44,760 nt of DNA from an uncultured Collinsella sp. (GTDB taxonomy: Bacteria > Actinomycetota > Coriobacteriia > Coriobacteriales > Coriobacteriaceae). Below are positions 40,797-44,760 of the stretch, piece by piece. The notes under the pieces were generated by a model, which saw nothing but the letters and a program-made list of their open reading frames with translations, was not told the DNA's origin and searched no databases. Every line of letters starts with the position of its first letter. Positions within the stretch are counted from its first letter, which is position 1. A program made the position numbers and the translations under genes. Location of the stretch: NCBI GenBank assembly GCA_958353395.1, contig CATWSG010000018.1, positions 1 through 44,760 on the forward strand, read 5' to 3'.

Positions 40797-42807
40797 GTGA
40801 CGTACGACACGGACATGGATATCATTGCGTTGTCCCCCTTTGAACCAAACCCCATGTTTGCGACCACCGAAGACTCCGATACCATTCGCCGCTTTACCAC
40901 CCTGTTGGATTGCGGGGCAGTCGGCGGCGGCTCCCACCATCTTCGCAAGGTCGCCAACACCGAGGGCGAGACCTTTGCGCTCAAGACGCTGTGGCCCCTC
41001 AGCGGCTGTGATGAAAACGGCTCCGCTGTCAGCCCCTCGGGCATTAAGACGCTCACCGAAGAGTATCGCAATCTTGCAGTCGTCTCACTGTTGGGCGGCT
41101 TTCCCAAAACCTATGGCTACGGTTATGCCGGCAACACACCGGTCATCCTTATGGAATGGATTGAAGGCCTGCCCCTTCGCGATGCCGCGGCAGAGCTAAC
41201 CGACCCCGCCGAGGGCGGCCGCATTCCCGCAAACACCGTCACCGCAATCGGGAAACGCCTGGGAGAGATCCTCCTGAGTACCCAAAAGCTCGATGCACCT
41301 TTTGTGCACCGTGATATCTCCTTGCGCAACATCATTATTCGAACGACGCGCCGACCCCTTGCCCAGCAGATTGCACACTGCAGTTTTGACCTTTGCCTGG
41401 TCGATCTGGGCAGCTCGAGCATCAAGCGCTCGGACCCCTCGTTTACCATGTCCACCGGCATCTGGCGCAACGGCACCCCCGAGTTCGCCCCGCCTGAAAT
41501 GCTCTCCAACGACATCCCCGAGCTGGGCGCCGCTGCGCACGTCGCCCAGCATCGATACATACGAGCTCTGCAGCGTGCTCTACACGCTCTATGCCGGCCA
41601 CACGCCATATCGCCTAAACGAGCATATGAACCAGTCGCCCTACCTGTACAAGATCGAGCACGAGCCCGAGCTGCTCGAGGCGCGCTTACCCGGCGACCAA
41701 AAGCTTGTCGATGTCATCATGAGTGGCATCCATAACGAGCAGTCCCAGCGCGCGCCGCTGTCTACGATTGTCGGCAAGCTCGATGCCTGGATTAAAGACA
41801 TCGATTTTGAGCCGCGCACGCCGCTGCCCGCACCTGTCGACTTTAGCCAGCAACCAAAGGCTTTCGGCTCCGACAAGGCTCAGACGCGCCATCCGATCAT
41901 CTCGCGTCGCACTGCGCTCACGCTCGGCGGTGTCTGTGTTGCCGGCATCGCAGCTTCCGCCATTGCCACGGGGTGCTGGGGGCTCATCGACCTGGCACAC
42001 GGCATCAAGCCGTCACTCGACGATTACACCTGGGAAGAACTCGCCCTAATCTCCCGCAAAATCCAAGAGACATCTTCCAACAAAAAGGCGCTCGCGATTG
42101 CCGAAACCTACCACCTGGTAAACAGCAAGCAGTCGCTCGAAAACGAGAACACCAAAACCGTCAGGCTTTCCGATGGGACCAAGGCACAAGTCCAGATCGT
42201 GGGCTTTAAGGCAGACACGTTCACCGATGACGGCCTCCCCGCTGGCATCACCTTTATGTTCCGTACCCCCATCGCCATGCGCGCCGTAAATGACAGCGCT
42301 GCGACGGGTGGCTGGGAGCAATCGTCGCTTCGCGAATGGTTGGCAGACGAGGGCATGGCTACGCTGCCCGACGATCTCCGTAATCAGATCCGCTCGGTGC
42401 GAAAGCTCACCAACAACACCGGCGGCACCAAAGACACCTCCAGCATCACCGCCACCGATGACAAGCTGTGGCTGCCGTCCATGAGCGAGCTGTGCGGCTA
42501 CCAGGCGCCTGAAACGTTCGCAGACGGCTACGGATACCTTTCTGACCTCTACAGCGGAGAAGGCGAACAGTACCAGCTCTATCGTGAGCAGAGCGTAAGC
42601 AGTCTGACCACCAACGACGCCATGATCCGCACCGTCGCCGGCAAAAAGATCTGCTACTGGGAGCGCACCCCCAGCGCCGACTGCAGCGAGGGCGCCAACT
42701 CGACGTACTTTAACCGCGTTGGAAAAGACGGCGACGTGTTTAGCTGGGCAACGCCCGGAAACGATCCGGACCAAATGACCTATGTCCTGCCCGGCTTTTG
42801 CATCTAA
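40797..42807 (+). pseudogene. Ser/Thr protein kinase with membrane anchor and DUF6273 domain, interrupted by a one-base frameshift
   Basis: From a GTG at 40797 (AAAGGA seven bases upstream) the first frame encodes kinase lobes with K63 (FALKTLW), a helix-C glutamate (LTEEYRNL), HRDISLRNI (171-179), DLG instead of DFG (203-205) and GTPEFAPPEM. At residue 250 (41545-41547) the sequence GTCGCCCAGC breaks the frame; with one C removed it runs on as HVASIDTYELCSVLYTLYAG, kinase subdomain IX. The restored product has about 669 residues: the kinase to about 345, a membrane helix (RRTALTLGGVCVAGIAASAI) and a C-terminal DUF6273 domain (SSLREWLADEG..LWLPSMSELCG). The first frame alone stops at 41735 and lacks the lower kinase lobe, anchor and DUF6273. 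The cause may be mutation, a sequencing error or programmed shifting. Confidence 0.85.
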
Positions 42808-42842
42808 CACCTTCCCCGGATACCAGAAAGGAGCCTTGCATC

Positions 42843-43832
42843 ATGCGTGCGGAAACACCTTCCGAGGTGCTCTTTGATTTCCTTAAGTGCGACCTGCAGA
42901 TCAATAATCGCGAAGCGGCGCGCATCTTGATTTCGGACAAGCCGATGGGCTCCAAACCGGCCCCAAGGTTTCGCATTACCGAAAAGACGTTCCTATCGCG
43001 ACGCGTGGTGCACGTCGTTCCGGGTACCGACAAGATCGATCCCGAGATGTTTGCCGATTTTTCGCAGAGCGTCCAGAACTTGGCTGCCGCTGTAAAAATC
43101 GGCAGCGCCAACAGTCCAGCGGCCGTCAACGCTTGCCAGCAAGCCATTACGGCGCATGCCCTCGAGCGCATGGCAGCGTCGCTCGAACACTGGGAGCTCG
43201 ATGGTTCCATCCTGCGCAATATCTTTGACCGCATCGCCGTCATGCCGGGCCTCAAGCAAAGCGACCGGCGCCTTTTGGAGCTCCTTGCGCTAACGGTCTG
43301 TGGATGCCTGGCCGATCCCAATGCCGCCGCCTCCGAGGTCAAAGACTTTGCCATAACGCAGCTAGCCCAGACCTTTGGCACACTCGAGACCGCCGAGGGG
43401 GTCCAGGCGCAGGAAGCCAACCACAAGGTCAACGAGCCTCCTGCAAAACTGGGGCTGCTCAGGCTTGCAAAAGACGGCTCGGCCTTGCCGCCAATCTATC
43501 CCTTGAGCCTCGATCCCGAAGGTACGGTACTAGGCTCTTTTGCACACGACCGAAACGCCATCACCAACGTAGGACCCGATGTATCCCGCCGGCACCTGCG
43601 CATAGCGTTTTCCAACGGCACATGGCTCGCAAGCGGCCTTCACTCCACCAATGGAACGGTGCTGGTGACACACAGTGGCGTGACCACCGTGATCGAAAAA
43701 CCGCGCTCGCTGCGGACCGCTGACGACGAGGACAAGCAGATTCCCATCCACGACGGCGACCTACTCAAGCTTGGTTCCTCAACCGAGTTTTTGGTGCTGA
43801 AGATCTCCTCAAACGTACGCGCGCTGGCCTAG
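42843..43832 (+). CDS. FHA-domain protein (FHA2)
   Basis: A 329-residue paralogue of FHA1, 35 bases behind the kinase gene and probably in its operon. The FHA domain occupies about 215-320 (GTVLGSF, SRRHLRI, STNGTVL, IHDGDLLKLGSS). The N-terminal region is helical and unassigned, with CGCLADP matching the TGCLGDP of FHA1. AAAGGAG lies nine bases before the ATG. The three-gene set suggests the kinase phosphorylates threonines recognised by one or both FHA proteins; no PP2C phosphatase is seen in the window. Confidence 0.87.
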   Translation: MRAETPSEVLFDFLKCDLQINNREAARILISDKPMGSKPAPRFRITEKTFLSRRVVHVVPGTDKIDPEMFADFSQSVQNLAAAVKIGSANSPAAVNACQQAITAHALERMAASLEHWELDGSILRNIFDRIAVMPGLKQSDRRLLELLALTVCGCLADPNAAASEVKDFAITQLAQTFGTLETAEGVQAQEANHKVNEPPAKLGLLRLAKDGSALPPIYPLSLDPEGTVLGSFAHDRNAITNVGPDVSRRHLRIAFSNGTWLASGLHSTNGTVLVTHSGVTTVIEKPRSLRTADDEDKQIPIHDGDLLKLGSSTEFLVLKISSNVRALA

Positions 43833-43865
43833 AGCCGAGCTCGCCCAACAAGAATCAACGCAATA

Positions 43866-43902
43866 GAGCGCCGCTGCACACATCGCAGCGGCGCTCTTTT
43901 AT
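43866..43902 (+). terminator. Terminator of the kinase-FHA2 operon
   Basis: GAGCGCCGCTGC and GCAGCGGCGCTC form a perfect 12-base stem followed by TTTTAT, 33 bases after the FHA2 stop codon. Confidence 0.93.
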
Positions 43903-43960
43903 TTGCCGCGGACATCTAAACACGGATGCAGGAGCCGGCAATACTCACGCAAGATAACTA

Positions 43961-44000
43961 AAACATAAAAGCCGCGTGGGGGTCGGGTCCCCACGCGGCT
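43961..44000 (-). terminator. Terminator of the surface-protein gene
   Basis: AGCCGCGTGGGG and CCCCACGCGGCT form a perfect 12-base stem. On the minus strand TTTTATGTTT follows, 45 bases after the stop codon of the LPXTG protein. Confidence 0.92.
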
Positions 44001-44045
44001 ATCAGGTTTGGGCTAATTAAGCCCGGAGGTAAACACTAGCAGTGA

Positions 44046-44760
44046 TTAGTGCTCGCGACGCTTGGTCATGTACATGCCCACAGCGACAGCCACGGCGCCG
44101 GTAAGGGCAGCAGCGGAGGTCACAACAAAGGTCGGGTCGCCAGTGGTAGGAAGGGCAGCCTCGTCCTTCTTGTCAGCAGCAACCTGCTTCTTACCATCAT
44201 CCTTCTTCAAAGGATCGGACTTGGGGGTCTTAGCGGTGAAGAAGGCGTAGACAGTGGTGTCCTCGGTGATAGGAGTAGAGAAGTCAAACTTCTTGAAGGA
44301 CTCCTTGGAAGAAGACCAGCCGACAAAGTTGAAGCCATCAACGGAAGGATCGCTGGGCTGAGCAACAGTCTTGCCGTCCTCAACCTCAACAGTGGTGGTG
44401 GAACCATCAACATAGAAATTGACCTTGTGGGTCTGGACAGCAGGCGTCTCGTTCTTGGTCCACTGGGCGTAGAACGTCACGTGGTCGCCGCCGCCCTGGA
44501 CGGGCTTGCTGAAGTCGACCGGGTCGTTACCCTTGGAGTCATAGGTCCAGCCGGCGAAGGTGTAGCCCTCGCGGGTCGGGGCCAGGGGCTGGCGGGCGAC
44601 GCCGTCGCCGTCGGTAACGCCCTGGAGCGTCTCGTTGCCGTCGAAGAACACACCGCCGTTGGCGAAGTAGAGGACGTCCTTAACGTTCTCGTCAGCGCCC
44701 TTATCCTTGGTCCACTGGGCGTAGAACGTCACGTGGTCGCCGCCGCCCTGGACGGGCTTG
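44046..44760 (-). CDS. LPXTG cell-wall surface protein with InlB-type repeats (C-terminal part)
   Basis: Partial: the reading frame runs off the right edge, so the start, signal peptide and most of the protein are missing. What is visible holds Listeria-Bacteroides (InlB B / Flg_new) repeats, each about 80 residues with GYTFAGWTYDSKG..VDFSKPV and HVTFYAQWTK, then a divergent third unit (GFNFVGWSSSKESFKKFDFS). A Lys/Asp-rich spacer leads to a sortase signal LPTTG, a membrane helix and KRREH. It should be anchored to peptidoglycan by a class A- or E-type sortase. Repeats differ little at DNA level, with a 55-base stretch duplicated exactly (44454-44508 and 44706-44760). Confidence 0.9.
   Translation of the reverse strand, partial: KPVQGGGDHVTFYAQWTKDKGADENVKDVLYFANGGVFFDGNETLQGVTDGDGVARQPLAPTREGYTFAGWTYDSKGNDPVDFSKPVQGGGDHVTFYAQWTKNETPAVQTHKVNFYVDGSTTTVEVEDGKTVAQPSDPSVDGFNFVGWSSSKESFKKFDFSTPITEDTTVYAFFTAKTPKSDPLKKDDGKKQVAADKKDEAALPTTGDPTFVVTSAAALTGAVAVAVGMYMTKRREH

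Noticed and set aside
41293..42807. Second kinase frame as an independent gene starting at 41293
   Set aside because: Its first 80 codons are an out-of-frame reading of the kinase; homology starts only after the frameshift point.

Overview
The window looks like chromosome of a Coriobacteriia gut actinobacterium, most likely a Collinsella (inference from high GC, frequent GTG starts, mannose-family PTS loci, and intergenic spaces packed with short palindromic repeats; no rRNA or marker gene confirms it). I find 25 intact protein genes, one frameshifted gene, one partial gene at the right edge, one doubtful small ORF, and one tRNA. There is no CRISPR array, transposase or phage gene.

Layout. 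1-5.3 kb (minus): a DUF4012 envelope protein in an operon with glmM, then an EamA exporter and a tRNA-Val. 5.6-9.9 kb: a DUF5710 protein, a complete Sau3AI-type (GATC) restriction-modification pair transcribed divergently, and an unknown 163-aa protein. 10-12 kb: an AlbA/Schlafen-type ATP-binding regulator with a long upstream array of TTATCTCTC repeats. 12-18.2 kb: an M16C metallopeptidase, 5-formyl-THF cyclo-ligase, a MetA that should use acetyl-CoA, and a lactate/2-hydroxyacid dehydrogenase.

18.3-33 kb is a scattered phosphosugar catabolic region: three FrlB-like SIS proteins, three GntR/UTRA regulators, a mannose-family PTS (IIAB-IIC-IID), a HAD phosphatase and an EamA transporter, with recQ and a YitT protein interspersed. 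The pattern of PTS uptake followed by SIS deglycase/isomerase fits use of Amadori products (fructoselysine, glucoselysine type). Each regulator has its own recognisable repeat near the genes it probably controls.

33-39.4 kb: a GNAT acetyltransferase, threonine aldolase, a PAP2 phosphatase and mfd. 39.7-43.8 kb: a signalling cluster FHA protein - Ser/Thr kinase with DUF6273 sensor-like domain - FHA protein. The kinase is broken by one extra base and the first FHA gene has a G9 tract in its ribosome binding site. The window ends in the C-terminal part of an LPXTG surface protein with InlB-type repeats.

The most unusual signal is not a gene: a roughly 130-165 bp structured element occurs three times (near 22.4, 30.9 and 35.6 kb) with conserved unpaired blocks and stems that have changed sequence while keeping pairing. 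Each copy lies just behind a stop codon, in the same orientation relative to that gene. Several other palindromic repeat families are described separately.
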